NCBI RefSeq assembly: GCF_028714215.1
Contig: NZ_JAQTMS010000041.1
Coordinates: 1 to 47,498 of the forward strand
Direction: 5' to 3'
DNA from: Rhodoferax sp.
Lineage (GTDB): Bacteria > Pseudomonadota > Gammaproteobacteria > Burkholderiales > Burkholderiaceae_C
Length of the DNA: 47,498 nucleotides
The translations under genes and the position numbers were made by a program. The notes beneath the pieces were generated by a model, which was not told the origin of the DNA, ran no database searches, and saw nothing but the letters and a program-made list of their open reading frames with translations. This document shows, piece after piece, positions 1 through 9,555 of this stretch. How positions within the stretch are numbered: position 1 is the first letter of the stretch; every line of letters starts with the position of its first letter.

Positions 1-121
1 AAACCGGCTCGATTACCAACCAAAGACCGGGCTATGCCTGCAAAACGTCCACTTGAGCCCTACCCAGCACCAAAATCAACGCAAATCTGGTCATACAGTG
101 GAGCTGCATGAAATATGCGGG
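1..121. other. left-edge noncoding stretch
   Basis: These bases lie downstream of the leftward TPR gene that stops at 122. I see no credible gene, no tRNA and no U-tract terminator here. Any transcript leaving the peptide-transporter operon must end in or beyond this edge. Confidence 0.4.
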
Positions 122-1492
122 CTAGCGGCTGACTGCTTCTGGCGCTATGCCCAGCGCGGTATAAACCTGCCGCGCCTGGCGCTGCAGCCGGGTTGATTCG
201 GGTTGACCACGCAGACGCTGTTGCACCAGATGCTGGGCGCCCACCCATTGGCCGCTGCGGACCAGGGCGTCCAGATGGATCTGTTCGAACAGATCGCGCT
301 GCGCATGGCTGCCGCCGATTTCCATCAGGCGCGGCAGCGCGCTACCCAGCTCCTGCACGGCACGGCTGTAGTCACCGTCGGCATGCGCCAGCAGGCCGCG
401 GCTGGCTGGTATGCAGACCTGTTGCCAGACCCGTTTCGAGTCGCTGTCGGCCGGCGTCGCCTGGCCATGGGCAAAGGCTTCGATGTTCTGCATCAAGGTC
501 TGGGCCTGGGGCCGTCCAGCACGCGCCAGACCATAGAGGTATTGCATGTCCAGAAACGGCAGCACGTGGTCGTCCAGCCGCAGCGCCAGATGGTCGGCCA
601 CATCCTGCCAGCGCTCGACTACGTCAACGCCGGCCAACTCCAGCCGTGCCAGCAGCGAGACGGCTCCGATCTGGTCCTGCGAGTAGTCCTTGACGACGCC
701 CCAGACCTGCTGGTCGTACAGCCGCAGCACTTCTTCATGTTGGCCCAGTTCCAGCGCAAACACGGCCAGGTGCCACCAGTTGTGCGTGACCATGAAAGAG
801 TTCAGGGCGGTCCAGGTCGGGCTGACCTGGCGCATGAAGGCCAGACCCTCGGTGAGGCGGCCCTGGGTCAGCATCACGTGGGCCAGTGCGTGCTGGGCCC
901 AGGGTTCCTTGTGGCACAGGTCCAGGGCGCGGCGTGCCGCCGCCTCGGCCTGCTCCAGCAGGTGGCATTGCTCCCAGGCAAACGCCGCCATGCCGTGCAG
1001 GTAAGGCACGTCCGCCGCCGCCGGCAGGGCGGAGAGCGCCAGCCTGAGCATGCCCGGTGAATTGCCGACATTGAACATGTGGTACTGGCCCAGCTTGAGC
1101 GAAGCCAGATCGCGCGGAAAGTCGCGCGCCTGCTGCTCGTGCAGCCGGATCGCTTGAGGTATATCGCCGTCGACCCAGGCCGCCACGGCCGCCACAAATC
1201 CCTGTTCGCGCTGTGTGATGCCGCGCGAAGCGCCAAGGCCCGCCAGCGCGCGCTGGATGTAGGGGCTGGCATTGAGCACTGCCGTGCCGGACTCTGCGAA
1301 CATGTGCAGCGCGGCGCAACAAGCCTGCACCAGCGGGCTGTGGTCGGTGGCCGCCACGCGCAGGATGTTGGCGACCCGTGCTTCGCAGGAAATGAAGCCT
1401 TCGACAAAGTCGTTGAGCGCCGCCAGGCTGGTGGCGTCGTCCAGCGTGACGGGGTTGCCCAGGCTATCGGTCAGCAAGCTGGCACCGGGCAT
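122..1492 (-). CDS. TTC38-like tetratricopeptide repeat protein
   Basis: A 456-residue soluble protein with no signal peptide or membrane segment. Repeated helical pairs rich in Ala and Leu, with phrases such as AEAAARRALDL and HALAHVMLTQGR, are typical of TPR repeats, and the overall pattern resembles the TTC38 family. The biochemical role of that family is unknown, so no function is assigned. It starts with ATG only 3 bases after the stop of the upstream amidase and is the last gene of an operon holding a complete peptide ABC importer. This suggests a helper role in handling the imported substrate, but that is inference from position only. A generic TPR scaffold is the alternative. Confidence 0.75.
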   Translation of the reverse strand: MPGASLLTDSLGNPVTLDDATSLAALNDFVEGFISCEARVANILRVAATDHSPLVQACCAALHMFAESGTAVLNASPYIQRALAGLGASRGITQREQGFVAAVAAWVDGDIPQAIRLHEQQARDFPRDLASLKLGQYHMFNVGNSPGMLRLALSALPAAADVPYLHGMAAFAWEQCHLLEQAEAAARRALDLCHKEPWAQHALAHVMLTQGRLTEGLAFMRQVSPTWTALNSFMVTHNWWHLAVFALELGQHEEVLRLYDQQVWGVVKDYSQDQIGAVSLLARLELAGVDVVERWQDVADHLALRLDDHVLPFLDMQYLYGLARAGRPQAQTLMQNIEAFAHGQATPADSDSKRVWQQVCIPASRGLLAHADGDYSRAVQELGSALPRLMEIGGSHAQRDLFEQIHLDALVRSGQWVGAQHLVQQRLRGQPESTRLQRQARQVYTALGIAPEAVSR

Positions 1493-1495
1493 GGC

Positions 1496-2902
1496 TCAGG
1501 CGCCGGGCGGACTGGGCCAGGGCCGTTGCGGGTCGCGCAGCAACTCGAAGGCGTGCGCCAGTTGCAGCACGCCCAGGTCGTCGAAGCGTCGGCCGGCGAT
1601 CTGCAAGCCGATCGGCAGACCCGCTTGCGTATAGCCGCAGTTGATGGAGGCGGCCGGTTGCTCCGACATGTTGTACGGCACGGTGAAGGCGATGTGCTCC
1701 AGCGGACGCAGCGGGTCGTCGGTGGGCGAGGGCAGTTCGGCCGCAAAAGCCGGCATCGGCGAGGTCGGCGAGAGCACGAAATCGAAAGGCTGGCAGGCCC
1801 GCACGGTGGCCACGCGGGTGGCGTGAAACTGGCTGAAGGCGACGAAGGCCTGCGGTCCGCTCAGGCCGGCGGCGCTGTCGGCCCATTGCTGGATATAAGG
1901 CAATACCGTGGCCCGCTTGTCGTCCGGCAGAGCCGCCAGATCGATGTGCGAGCGCAGGCGCCAGGCGTGGTCCATGCCGTCCAGCATGGCCGGCGTCAGG
2001 AACGGTGCCATGACCTCGACGCTGGCCCCGGCACGCTCGAAAATCTGCGCGGCATGCTCGACGGCGGCGCGCACCTCGGGCTCCACCGGCAGTCCGCAGC
2101 CGGCGTCCAGCAACAAACCGATTCTGAGACCGCGCAGCATCTCGACGCCGCGGTCGAACTGGTCCCAGGCAATGGCCTGGTAGGGCAGGCTCATGCTGTC
2201 GCGCGCATCCGGCAGCGACAGCACCTGCATCATCAGCGCGGCGTCGGCCACGCTGCGTGTCATGGGGCCGGCGGCGCGGCCGGTGTAAGGCGGGTCGATC
2301 GGGATGCGGCCCAGGCTGGGCTTGAGGCTGAAGATGCCGCACCAGCCGGCCGGCAGGCGCAGCGAGCCGCCGATGTCGGTGCCCATGTGCAGCGGGCCGT
2401 AGCCGGCCGCCGCCGCGGCGCCGCCACCGGCGCTGGAGCCGCCGGGTGTCTTGCTGACATCCCACGGGTTGCGCGCCAGCGCATGAAAGCTCGACAGGCC
2501 GCTGGAGAGCATGCCGTAGTCGGGCATGGTGGTCTTGCAGACCATCACGGCGCCGGCCTCGAACAGGCGCGCCGGCGGCGGCGCATCGGCGGTGGCCGGC
2601 GTCAAGTCGGTGGCCAGGGTGCCCAGCGGCACCGGGTCGCCCCGGGTCGCCAGGTTCTCCTTGATGGTGACCGGCACGCCGTCCAGCGCGCCGCAAGGCG
2701 CGCCGCGCTGCCAACGGGCCTCGGAGGCGCGCGCCTGGGCCAGCGCATGCTCGGGGCGCAGCAGGTAGCTGGCGTGGATATGCGGCTCCCAGCGGTCGAT
2801 CTGCGCCAGCACCGCTTGCGTCACCTCCACCGGCGAGAGCTCGCGCCGGCGGTAGGCCGCGATCAGTTGCGAGCCGCCCAGCTCATGCAGCTTCACGACC
2901 AT
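1496..2902 (-). CDS. amidase, amidase-signature family
   Basis: A 468-residue cytoplasmic hydrolase of the amidase-signature family, which cleaves C-N amide bonds. The Ser-cisSer-Lys triad is visible: Lys81 in VTIKEN, cis-Ser156 in the glycine-serine loop GGSSAGG, and nucleophile Ser180 in DIGGSLR. Length is normal for the family. The ATG start overlaps the end of the upstream binding-protein gene by 10 bases, so the two are translationally coupled. Placed directly after a peptide-type ABC importer, it probably hydrolyses the imported amide, for example an amidated amino acid or peptide, though the substrate cannot be read from sequence. GatA is unlikely because no gatB or gatC is adjacent. 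Confidence 0.88.
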   Translation of the reverse strand: MVVKLHELGGSQLIAAYRRRELSPVEVTQAVLAQIDRWEPHIHASYLLRPEHALAQARASEARWQRGAPCGALDGVPVTIKENLATRGDPVPLGTLATDLTPATADAPPPARLFEAGAVMVCKTTMPDYGMLSSGLSSFHALARNPWDVSKTPGGSSAGGGAAAAAGYGPLHMGTDIGGSLRLPAGWCGIFSLKPSLGRIPIDPPYTGRAAGPMTRSVADAALMMQVLSLPDARDSMSLPYQAIAWDQFDRGVEMLRGLRIGLLLDAGCGLPVEPEVRAAVEHAAQIFERAGASVEVMAPFLTPAMLDGMDHAWRLRSHIDLAALPDDKRATVLPYIQQWADSAAGLSGPQAFVAFSQFHATRVATVRACQPFDFVLSPTSPMPAFAAELPSPTDDPLRPLEHIAFTVPYNMSEQPAASINCGYTQAGLPIGLQIAGRRFDDLGVLQLAHAFELLRDPQRPWPSPPGA

Positions 2903-4386
2903 GACAGCGCTGAAATGTCATTGACAAACACCGGCATGTCTTTCCACAGCCCTTTGAGGTTCTTGTTGGCCACCGTAATCCATTGCGGCTGGTACAAGAA
3001 GCCGTGCACGGCGTCGTTGGCCAGCAGGCGCTGCGCTTCGCCCAGCAGCTTGGCGCGGTCGGCGGCGCGTGGCGCGTTCTGGATCTTGTCGAACAAGGCG
3101 TTGAATTTGGCCGATTCGTAACCCCAGTAATAACCGGGCTTGGCGAAGTTGCCCAGGTCGAACGGCTCGACGTGCGAGATGATGGTCAGGTCGTAGTTCT
3201 TGTTGGTGTAAACGCCGCTGAGCCACTGGGCCCACTCGACGTTTTCAATCTTGGCGATGATGCCGATCTTGGCCAGTTGCGCCGCGATCACCTCGCCGCC
3301 CTGGCGCGCATAAGGCACCGGCGGCAGCTTCAGGCTGAGCTCCAGCGGCGTCTTGATGCCGGCCTCGGCCAGCAGGCTCTTGGCTTTCTCGATGTTGAAG
3401 GGGTTGACACCGGTGGTGTCGACAAAGCCGAAGGCGCCCGGCACATAGTGGCTGCCGATCGGCACGCCGTAGCCGTCGGCGGCGCCTTCGATGACCGCTT
3501 TGCGGTCGATCGCGGCGGCAATGGCGCGGCGCACCCGCACGTCATCGAGCGGTTTCTTCTTGTTGTTGATGGCCAGAATGGTCTTGGCGCGCGAGCCGCT
3601 CACCACCACCTGGAACTTGCTGTTGGTCTTGAATTGCACCACGCTGCGCGGCGTCACGCGCGGGAAGGCGTCGACGTCGCCGGCCAGCAGGGCCGCCACC
3701 TGGGCCGCCGGGTCGCTGATGAAGCGGAAGGTAACTCGTCTGATTTTCGGGCTGGCAGCGCCGTGGTAGCCGTCCCATTTGCTCAGCGTGACGGAAGAGC
3801 CCTTGGCCCAGGCGCTCAGTTGGTAAGGGCCGGTGCCCACCGGTTTGGTGGCGTTGCCGTCGGCGCTCTTGGGTTCCACGATGGCGGCGGTGGCCTGGCC
3901 CATCAGGAACAGGAAGTCGGGGTCCAGCGCCTTGTTCAGAATGACCACCGTGTAGTCGTCGATCGCCGCCACGCTTTCCATGCTGGCGAAGGTGCGTTTG
4001 TCCTTGTTGGTGCTTTTCTCGGCGGCGGCGCGCTCGAAGGAGAACTTGACGGCCTTGGCGTTGAACGGCTCGCCGTTCTGAAACTTGACGCCCTTGCGCA
4101 GTTTGAAGGTGTAGGTTTTCAGATCGGGCGACACTTCCCAGCTCTCGGCCAGCAGGGGCGAGACGCTGCCGTCGCTGTTGATCTTGGTCAGGGTCTCGAA
4201 GATGTTGTACTGGACGATCTCGGCGATCGCGGAGGCCGCACCGGCGGTCGGATCGAGGCCCGGCGGCTCCAGCGTCATGGCCAGCACAACGCTGTCCTTT
4301 TTTCCCTGGGCTGCGGCAGCCCACGGCAGTGCCGCCAGTGCGGCGCCGCTGGCGGCGGAGGTGAGGACGTGACGACGATTGATCAT
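2893..4386 (-). CDS. peptide-type ABC transporter substrate-binding protein
   Basis: A 497-residue periplasmic solute-binding protein of the SBP_bac_5 (DppA/OppA/NikA-like) family. It delivers a peptide-like ligand to the membrane permeases. Residues 1 to about 26 form a signal peptide with NRRHVL near the start, which resembles a Tat motif, and a cleavage region around AAAAQG. Family hallmarks follow: LDPT near the N terminus, an ETLTKI segment, LRKGVKFQNGEPF, and KPVGTGPYQL mid-protein. It lies downstream of both ATPase genes, separated by 78 bases that include a small hairpin, and overlaps the amidase gene by 10 bases. Ligand unknown; dipeptides, glutathione-like compounds or opines are possible. 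Confidence 0.9.
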   Translation of the reverse strand: MINRRHVLTSAASGAALAALPWAAAAQGKKDSVVLAMTLEPPGLDPTAGAASAIAEIVQYNIFETLTKINSDGSVSPLLAESWEVSPDLKTYTFKLRKGVKFQNGEPFNAKAVKFSFERAAAEKSTNKDKRTFASMESVAAIDDYTVVILNKALDPDFLFLMGQATAAIVEPKSADGNATKPVGTGPYQLSAWAKGSSVTLSKWDGYHGAASPKIRRVTFRFISDPAAQVAALLAGDVDAFPRVTPRSVVQFKTNSKFQVVVSGSRAKTILAINNKKKPLDDVRVRRAIAAAIDRKAVIEGAADGYGVPIGSHYVPGAFGFVDTTGVNPFNIEKAKSLLAEAGIKTPLELSLKLPPVPYARQGGEVIAAQLAKIGIIAKIENVEWAQWLSGVYTNKNYDLTIISHVEPFDLGNFAKPGYYWGYESAKFNALFDKIQNAPRAADRAKLLGEAQRLLANDAVHGFLYQPQWITVANKNLKGLWKDMPVFVNDISALSWS

Positions 4387-4458
4387 GATGACTTCTCCTG
4401 TGAAAAAAAGGGTTGGGTACCGAAATCTTGCGCAACAACAGGGCGAACAATACCATTC

Positions 4459-4475
4459 CTGATACTAGGTATCAG
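4459..4475 (-). other. small hairpin across the stop of the OppF-like gene
   Basis: A perfect inverted repeat CTGATAC-3-GTATCAG (7-bp arms, 3-base loop) covers the TAG stop at 4465-4467. In the leftward mRNA it lies between the ATPase gene and the binding-protein gene. It has no U-tract, so it is not a classical terminator. It may protect an mRNA end or set differential expression of the binding protein. Confidence 0.4.
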
Positions 4476-5451
4476 GCATAAGCTCAGAACCAAAATGACA
4501 GGCTACCTGGTGCCCGGCGCCTATCGCCCTGAGTTCCGGCCGCTGGGCGTCGCACTGCGCCTGCGCCTGCGGGCAGCGCCCGGCATAGGGACAGGCGCTG
4601 GCGGGATGCGCTCGCGCAGCGACCAGGGGGCCGCGCTTTCTGGCCGCCGCAGCGGCACTGGGGGCGACGCGGGGCACGGCGCTCAGCAAGGCCCGGGTGT
4701 AGGGATGGGCGGCGGCGCGGAACAGCGTCTCCGGCGAGCCCTGCTCCACCACCCGCCCCAGGTAGATCACGGCCACTTCCTCGCACAGATAGTCGACCAC
4801 CGCCAGATCGTGGCTGATCAGCAGGTAGGTGACGCCAAACTCGCTGGCCAGATCCTGCATCAGGTTGAGGACCTGGGCCTGCACCGACACGTCCAGCGCG
4901 CTGACCGGTTCGTCGGCCACGATCAGCTTGGGGCGCGTGATGAGAGCGCGGGCGATCGCCACGCGCTGGCGCTGCCCGCCGGAAAACTCATGCGGGTACT
5001 TGTCCAGATCGTTGCTGCGCAGACCGACCGAGGTCAGCACGTCGCGCGCCCGGGTGCGCATGTCGGCGCCGCTGCTGCCGCCCAGCGCGGCCAGCGGTTC
5101 CGTGACGATGCGCTCCACGGTCTGGCGCGGATCGAGCGAGCCATAGGGGTCCTGAAACACCATCTGGAAGTCGCGTCGCGCCGCACGCAAGGCGGCCGGG
5201 CTGAGCCGATTGAGGTCCTGCCCGAGGAACTCAACGCTGCCGCTGCTGGGCGGCTCCAGCGCCATCACCAGGCGCGCCAGGGTCGACTTGCCGGAGCCGG
5301 ACTCGCCGACGATGCCCAGGTTCTTGCCGCTGCTCATGCGCAGGCTGACACCGCGCAGCGCCTGCACCTGGGGTGGCGCACCCCACAGGCGCTCGCGCGG
5401 CAGCGCATAGTTGCGCGTGACCCGGTCCAGCTGCAACAGGGGCGTAGTCAT
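4465..5451 (-). CDS. peptide ABC transporter ATPase, DppF/OppF type
   Basis: A 328-residue ATP-binding subunit of the importer. Walker A is GESGSGKST, the ABC signature is FSGGQRQR, and Walker B is IVADEPVSALD. The C-terminal extension with a Cys-containing CPYAGRCPQA segment is typical of the oligopeptide-transporter ATPase family. The open frame extends upstream to 5583, but that part is unlike the family. The ATG at 5451 gives MTTPLLQLD and overlaps the preceding stop in an ATGA, so it is the chosen start. It pairs with the DppD-type ATPase encoded immediately upstream to form the heterodimeric motor. Confidence 0.92.
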   Translation of the reverse strand: MTTPLLQLDRVTRNYALPRERLWGAPPQVQALRGVSLRMSSGKNLGIVGESGSGKSTLARLVMALEPPSSGSVEFLGQDLNRLSPAALRAARRDFQMVFQDPYGSLDPRQTVERIVTEPLAALGGSSGADMRTRARDVLTSVGLRSNDLDKYPHEFSGGQRQRVAIARALITRPKLIVADEPVSALDVSVQAQVLNLMQDLASEFGVTYLLISHDLAVVDYLCEEVAVIYLGRVVEQGSPETLFRAAAHPYTRALLSAVPRVAPSAAAAARKRGPLVAARAHPASACPYAGRCPQAQAQCDAQRPELRAIGAGHQVACHFGSELMPDT

Positions 5452-6431
5452 GCCGGCGCTCCGGTCGGGACGGCGTCCAGGCGCAGGCAGCTGGCCTGAT
5501 GCGACTGGCCCAGATCGGTGGGCGCCGGCAAGGTGTTGGCGCAAGCTGCAATGGCCAGTGGGCAGCGCTCGAAAAACGGGCAACCGGCGGGCAGGTCGAC
5601 CAGTTCCGGCACGCTGCCCTCGATGGTGGTCAAGCGCCTGCCGCGCGCCGCGCCCAGCTGTGGCCGCGCGCCGAACAGACCGCGCGTATAGGGGTGCGCC
5701 AGACGCTCGAAAACCGCTTGCGTCGGACCGCTCTCCACCACGGTGCCGCCGTACATGACCAGCATGCGCGACACATTCTGGGCGATCACACCCAGGTCGT
5801 GCGAGATCAGGATCAAGGCCATGCCGCGCTCCTGCACCAGCTCGCTGATGAGGTCCAGGATCTGGCCCTGGATGGTCACGTCCAGCGCCGTGGTGGGTTC
5901 ATCAGCGATCAACAGATCAGGCCCGCAGGCCAGTGCCATGGCAATGGTGATGCGCTGGCGCTGGCCACCGGAAAACTGATGCGGGTAGGCATCGAAGCGG
6001 CGCGCGGCGTCCGCAATGCCGACCCGGTCCAGCAGGGCAATGGCTTGGCTCCGCGCTGCCTTGACGGAGGCGCCGCGGTGCAGTAGCAGCGGCTCCGCCA
6101 CCTGGTGCCCAATGGTGTGCACCGGGTTCAGCGCCGTCATCGGCTCCTGAAAAATCATGCCGATGCGGTCGCCGCGCAACTGCCGCAGTGACGCATCGTT
6201 CATGCCCACCAACTGCTGCTGCTCGAAGCGGATGCTGCCGGTGACGACGGCGCGCTCCGGCAGCAAACCCATCAGCGCCATCGCGGTGATCGATTTGCCG
6301 CAACCCGACTCTCCGATCAGGCCCAGCGTCTCGCCGCGTTCCAGTTTGAAACTGACGGCGCGAACCGCCTTCGCCGGACCGCGCTGGGTCTGCAACTGCA
6401 CGCACAAATTATCAACTTCAAGCAAGGCCAT
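5448..6431 (-). CDS. peptide ABC transporter ATPase, DppD/OppD type
   Basis: A 327-residue ATP-binding subunit. Walker A is GESGCGKS, the signature is FSGGQRQR, and Walker B is [11 protein letters not shown]. The C-terminal oligopeptide-transporter domain carries a Cys cluster ([14 protein letters not shown]) like that of OppD/DppD proteins. The ATG at 6431 directly follows the stop of the permease gene with no intervening base, and its end shares an ATGA with the next ATPase gene. Such tight coupling indicates balanced production of the transport complex at the inner membrane. Confidence 0.92.
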   Translation of the reverse strand: MALLEVDNLCVQLQTQRGPAKAVRAVSFKLERGETLGLIGESGCGKSITAMALMGLLPERAVVTGSIRFEQQQLVGMNDASLRQLRGDRIGMIFQEPMTALNPVHTIGHQVAEPLLLHRGASVKAARSQAIALLDRVGIADAARRFDAYPHQFSGGQRQRITIAMALACGPDLLIADEPTTALDVTIQGQILDLISELVQERGMALILISHDLGVIAQNVSRMLVMYGGTVVESGPTQAVFERLAHPYTRGLFGARPQLGAARGRRLTTIEGSVPELVDLPAGCPFFERCPLAIAACANTLPAPTDLGQSHQASCLRLDAVPTGAPA

Positions 6432-7301
6432 TTATCGCTTTCGGGCCAGACGGGGGTCCATCAGGTCGCGCAGGCCGTCACCCAGCAGGTTCAGGCCCAG
6501 CACGGCCAGGGCAATCGCCAGGCCGGGGAACACCGCCAGCTGCGGTGCCTGGAACAACAGCGTCTGGGCCTCGGCCAGCATGCGGCCCCAGGAGGGCTGC
6601 GGCGGCTGGGTTCCCAGACCCAGGTAGGAGAGGGCGGCTTCGGCCAGGATGGCCAGCGCAAACTGGATGGTGGCCTGCACGATCAGCGCCGACAGGATGT
6701 TGGGCAGCACGTGTTCGATCGTGATGCGCCAGGGCCCCTTGCCGCAGGCGCGCGCCGCCAGCACGAACTCGCGCGACCAGATGGCGTTGGCGCTGGCGCG
6801 CGTGATGCGGGCAAAAGTGGGGATGTTGAAGATGCCGATGGCAATGATGGAGTTGACGATGCCGGCGCCGAACACGGCGGTCATCATGATGGCCGACAAA
6901 ATGGCGGGAAAGGCGAAGGTGAAATCGGCCAGCCGCATGATCAGTTCCTCGACCCAGCCGCGCCGCGCTGCCGCCAGCAGGCCCAGTGCGGTGCCCACGC
7001 TCAACCCGATGCCGACGGCGATCACACCGACCAGAATCGAGTTGCGTGCACCCACCAGCAGCAGCGAGGTGACGTCGCGGCCGAACGGATCGGTGCCCAG
7101 CCAGTGATGGGCGTCGGGCAGTTGCAGTTTGGCCGCCATGTCGATTTCATAGGGCGACCAGGGCGTCCAGATCAGCGACAGGGCGGCCGCCAGCAGCAGC
7201 GCCAGCGTCAGCACGGCACCGATCACGAAGCTGCGGTGGGTCAGCGCGCGTGCCACAAAGGTGACTGGCAGGCGGGCCGTTGTTGCGCTCGGCTGACTCA
7301 T
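6432..7301 (-). CDS. peptide ABC transporter permease, DppC/OppC type
   Basis: A 289-residue inner-membrane permease of the BPD_transp_1 family. An N-terminal transmembrane segment (around VIGAVLTLALLLAAALSLIW) is followed by the DppC-type motif HHWLGTDPFGRDV. Further hydrophobic helices follow, with a coupling-helix region near RACGKGPWRITIEHVLPN. The open frame continues upstream, but the ATG at 7301 (MSQPSATT) overlaps the preceding stop as ATGA and is the best start. It partners the DppB-type permease encoded just upstream. Confidence 0.92.
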   Translation of the reverse strand: MSQPSATTARLPVTFVARALTHRSFVIGAVLTLALLLAAALSLIWTPWSPYEIDMAAKLQLPDAHHWLGTDPFGRDVTSLLLVGARNSILVGVIAVGIGLSVGTALGLLAAARRGWVEELIMRLADFTFAFPAILSAIMMTAVFGAGIVNSIIAIGIFNIPTFARITRASANAIWSREFVLAARACGKGPWRITIEHVLPNILSALIVQATIQFALAILAEAALSYLGLGTQPPQPSWGRMLAEAQTLLFQAPQLAVFPGLAIALAVLGLNLLGDGLRDLMDPRLARKR

Positions 7302-8248
7302 ATGTCGCTGGCCTTGACGCGCGGATCGATCACGGCATACAGCACGTCGACCACAAAGTTGACGACGATCACCATGGCCGCCAGCAGCATGACGCAATTG
7401 CGCACCACGATCAGGTCCCGGTTCGAGATCGCCTGGAAGATCAGCCGCCCCAGTCCGGGCAGGTAGAAGACGTTTTCAACCACGATGGTGCCGGCCAGCA
7501 AATTGGCAAATTGCAGCCCCATCACGGTCACCACCGGAATCATGGCGTTGCGCAGCACATGGCCCCACAAGGTGGCGTTCTGCGACAAACCCTTGGCGCG
7601 CGCGGTGCGCACAAAGTCCTCGCGCAGTACTTCCAACACGGCCGAGCGGGTGATGCGCGCCAGGATGGCCGCTTGCACCACGGCCAGCGAAACCGCCGGC
7701 AGCAGCAGCGATTTGAGGGCCTGCGCAACACCTTCGTCCCAACCGGGGAAGCCGCCGGCCGAAAACCACTGGAGTTGCACCGAGAACAGCAGGATCAGCA
7801 AAATGGCAAACCAGAAATTGGGCACGGCGATACCGACCTGGGCCAGACCCATCATGCCGACATCGCCCAGGCGGTTGTGGCGCGAGGCCGCGTAAATGCC
7901 CACCGCCAGCGCCAGCACGGTGGTCAATAGCATGGCCATCAAGGCCAGCGGCACCGTCAGGGCCAGTCGTTCCAGCACCAGATCCAGCACCGGGCTGCTG
8001 TAGGTATAGCTCAGCCCCAGGTCACCCACCAGCAGCCCGCTGACCCATTGCCAGTAACGCTCCAGCGGCGGTAGGTTCAGCCCCAGCTTGACAGCCAGTG
8101 CCTGCACCGCTTCCGGCGAGGCGTCCGGACCCATCAAGATCTGGGCCGCATTTCCCGGCAGTATCTCCAGCACCAGGAAGATCACCACCGAGGCCCCCAG
8201 CAAGGTGGCCAGCAGCGTGGTCAGGCGTTTAAGAAGAAATAAACCCAT
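7298..8248 (-). CDS. peptide ABC transporter permease, DppB/OppB type
   Basis: A 316-residue inner-membrane permease, apparently the first gene of the leftward transporter operon. It opens with MGLFLLKRLTTLLATLLGASVV-like hydrophobic sequence, typical of DppB/GsiC, followed by the large periplasmic loop and further membrane helices. The coupling-helix region reads VRTARAKGLSQNATLWGHVLRNA, close to the family consensus. Its stop overlaps the start of the next permease in ATGA. The 140 bases before it, back to the tartrate dehydrogenase gene, presumably hold the operon promoter, but no convincing -35/-10 pair was found. Confidence 0.92.
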   Translation of the reverse strand: MGLFLLKRLTTLLATLLGASVVIFLVLEILPGNAAQILMGPDASPEAVQALAVKLGLNLPPLERYWQWVSGLLVGDLGLSYTYSSPVLDLVLERLALTVPLALMAMLLTTVLALAVGIYAASRHNRLGDVGMMGLAQVGIAVPNFWFAILLILLFSVQLQWFSAGGFPGWDEGVAQALKSLLLPAVSLAVVQAAILARITRSAVLEVLREDFVRTARAKGLSQNATLWGHVLRNAMIPVVTVMGLQFANLLAGTIVVENVFYLPGLGRLIFQAISNRDLIVVRNCVMLLAAMVIVVNFVVDVLYAVIDPRVKASDI

Positions 8249-8388
8249 GGAAACGGTTCAGGTCGGCAGGTCGCGCAATACAGGGAAGGAAATACGAAGT
8301 CCCCGCATTATCGGCTGCTCAGGTCCCGCTCGCAGGGCGCGAAATAGGGATGGCGGCGGCCCGCCGAACGACCTCATGGGAGCGGTCT

Positions 8389-9528
8389 TCATGCGCCGGC
8401 CTGGCTGGCTTCGTCCCGGTAGGCCGGTCGCGCTGCCAGGCAGTCGGCGATGGCCCGGCCCACTTCTGCGGTGCCGGCCGTGCCGCCCATGTCACGGGTG
8501 CGCGGGCCGTCGGCCAGCACGGTCTCGATCGCCTCGACGATGGCTTGCGCGGCGGCGGCATAGCGCGGCCGACCCTGGCCCAGGTGCTCCAGCATCAGCG
8601 CCGCCGACCAGATCTGGCCGATCGGATTGGCCACGCCCAAACCCGCGATGTCGGGCGCCGAACCGTGCACCGGCTCGAACAGGGACGGGTATTTGCGCTC
8701 GGGATTGAGGTTGGCGGACGGTGCGATGCCGATGGTGCCGGTGCAAGCCGGACCGAGGTCGGAAAGAATGTCGCCAAACAGGTTGGAAGCCACCACCACG
8801 TCGAAGCGGTCCGGGTGCTGGACGAAGTGCGCCGTCAGGATGTCGATGTGGTATTTGCTGGCGTGCACTTGCGGGAAGGCCTTGCCGATTTCGGCCAGGC
8901 GTTCGTCCCAGAACGGCATGGTGACCGAGATGCCGTTCGATTTGGTTGCCGCCACCAGATTCCTGCGCGGCCGGCTTGCCGCCAGTTCGAAGGCAAACTT
9001 CAGGATGCGATCGACCCCGGTGCGGGTGAAGATGGAGTCCTGGATCGCAATTTCCCGCTCGCTGCCTTCGAACATGCGGCCACCTACCGTGGAATACTCG
9101 CCTTCGGTGTTTTCACGCACCACGATGAAATCGATGTCGCCGGGCCGGCGATGGGCCAGCGGGCTGGGCACGCCGGGCATCAGGCGCACCGGGCGCAGAT
9201 TGACGTACTGGTCGAACTCGCGCCGGATCTTGAGCAGCGAACCCCAGACCGCAACATGGTCCGGTACCTTGTCCGGCGCGCCCACCGCGCCGAAATAGAT
9301 CGCCTCATGTCCGCCCAGGCTCTCCTTCCAGTCGTCGGGCATCATTTTGCCGTGCCGCTCATAGTAGCCGCAGCACCAGTCGAAGTGCTGGTACTCGAAG
9401 GCAATGCCGAACTTGCGGCTCACTTCGTCGAGTACCCGCAGGCCCTCGGGAACGATTTCCGGTCCGATGCCGTCGCCCGGAATGACGGCGATGCGGTGCG
9501 GTTTTTGGGGGCTGGCGTGAACAGGCAT
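8389..9528 (-). CDS. ttuC: tartrate dehydrogenase / beta-decarboxylating dehydrogenase
   Basis: A 379-residue NAD-dependent enzyme of the isopropylmalate/isocitrate dehydrogenase superfamily, closest by eye to tartrate dehydrogenase/D-malate decarboxylase. It shows the N-terminal AVIPGDGIGPEI nucleotide-site motif, VRENTEGEYS, and the metal-ligand region NLFGDILSDLG. The cofactor segment EPVHGSAPDIAG follows. These enzymes oxidise tartrate or decarboxylate D-malate in the cytoplasm. The segment around HFDWCCGYYERHGKMMP resembles tartrate rather than isopropylmalate dehydrogenases, and no leucine genes lie nearby. The LysR gene just upstream in the same direction supports a catabolic, inducible role. 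D-malate dehydrogenase is the main alternative. Confidence 0.85.
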   Translation of the reverse strand: MPVHASPQKPHRIAVIPGDGIGPEIVPEGLRVLDEVSRKFGIAFEYQHFDWCCGYYERHGKMMPDDWKESLGGHEAIYFGAVGAPDKVPDHVAVWGSLLKIRREFDQYVNLRPVRLMPGVPSPLAHRRPGDIDFIVVRENTEGEYSTVGGRMFEGSEREIAIQDSIFTRTGVDRILKFAFELAASRPRRNLVAATKSNGISVTMPFWDERLAEIGKAFPQVHASKYHIDILTAHFVQHPDRFDVVVASNLFGDILSDLGPACTGTIGIAPSANLNPERKYPSLFEPVHGSAPDIAGLGVANPIGQIWSAALMLEHLGQGRPRYAAAAQAIVEAIETVLADGPRTRDMGGTAGTAEVGRAIADCLAARPAYRDEASQAGA

Positions 9529-9555
9529 GGCAGTGTCGCGTTGGAAGTTGTGGCG

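Noticed and set aside
1079..3121. A 680-codon rightward frame opposite the TPR and amidase genes
   Set aside because: No recognisable domain; it spans the boundary of two confident leftward genes.
2983..5499. An 838-codon rightward frame opposite the binding protein and OppF-like genes
   Set aside because: It crosses two well-supported leftward genes and their gap, with no domain or plausible ribosome site.
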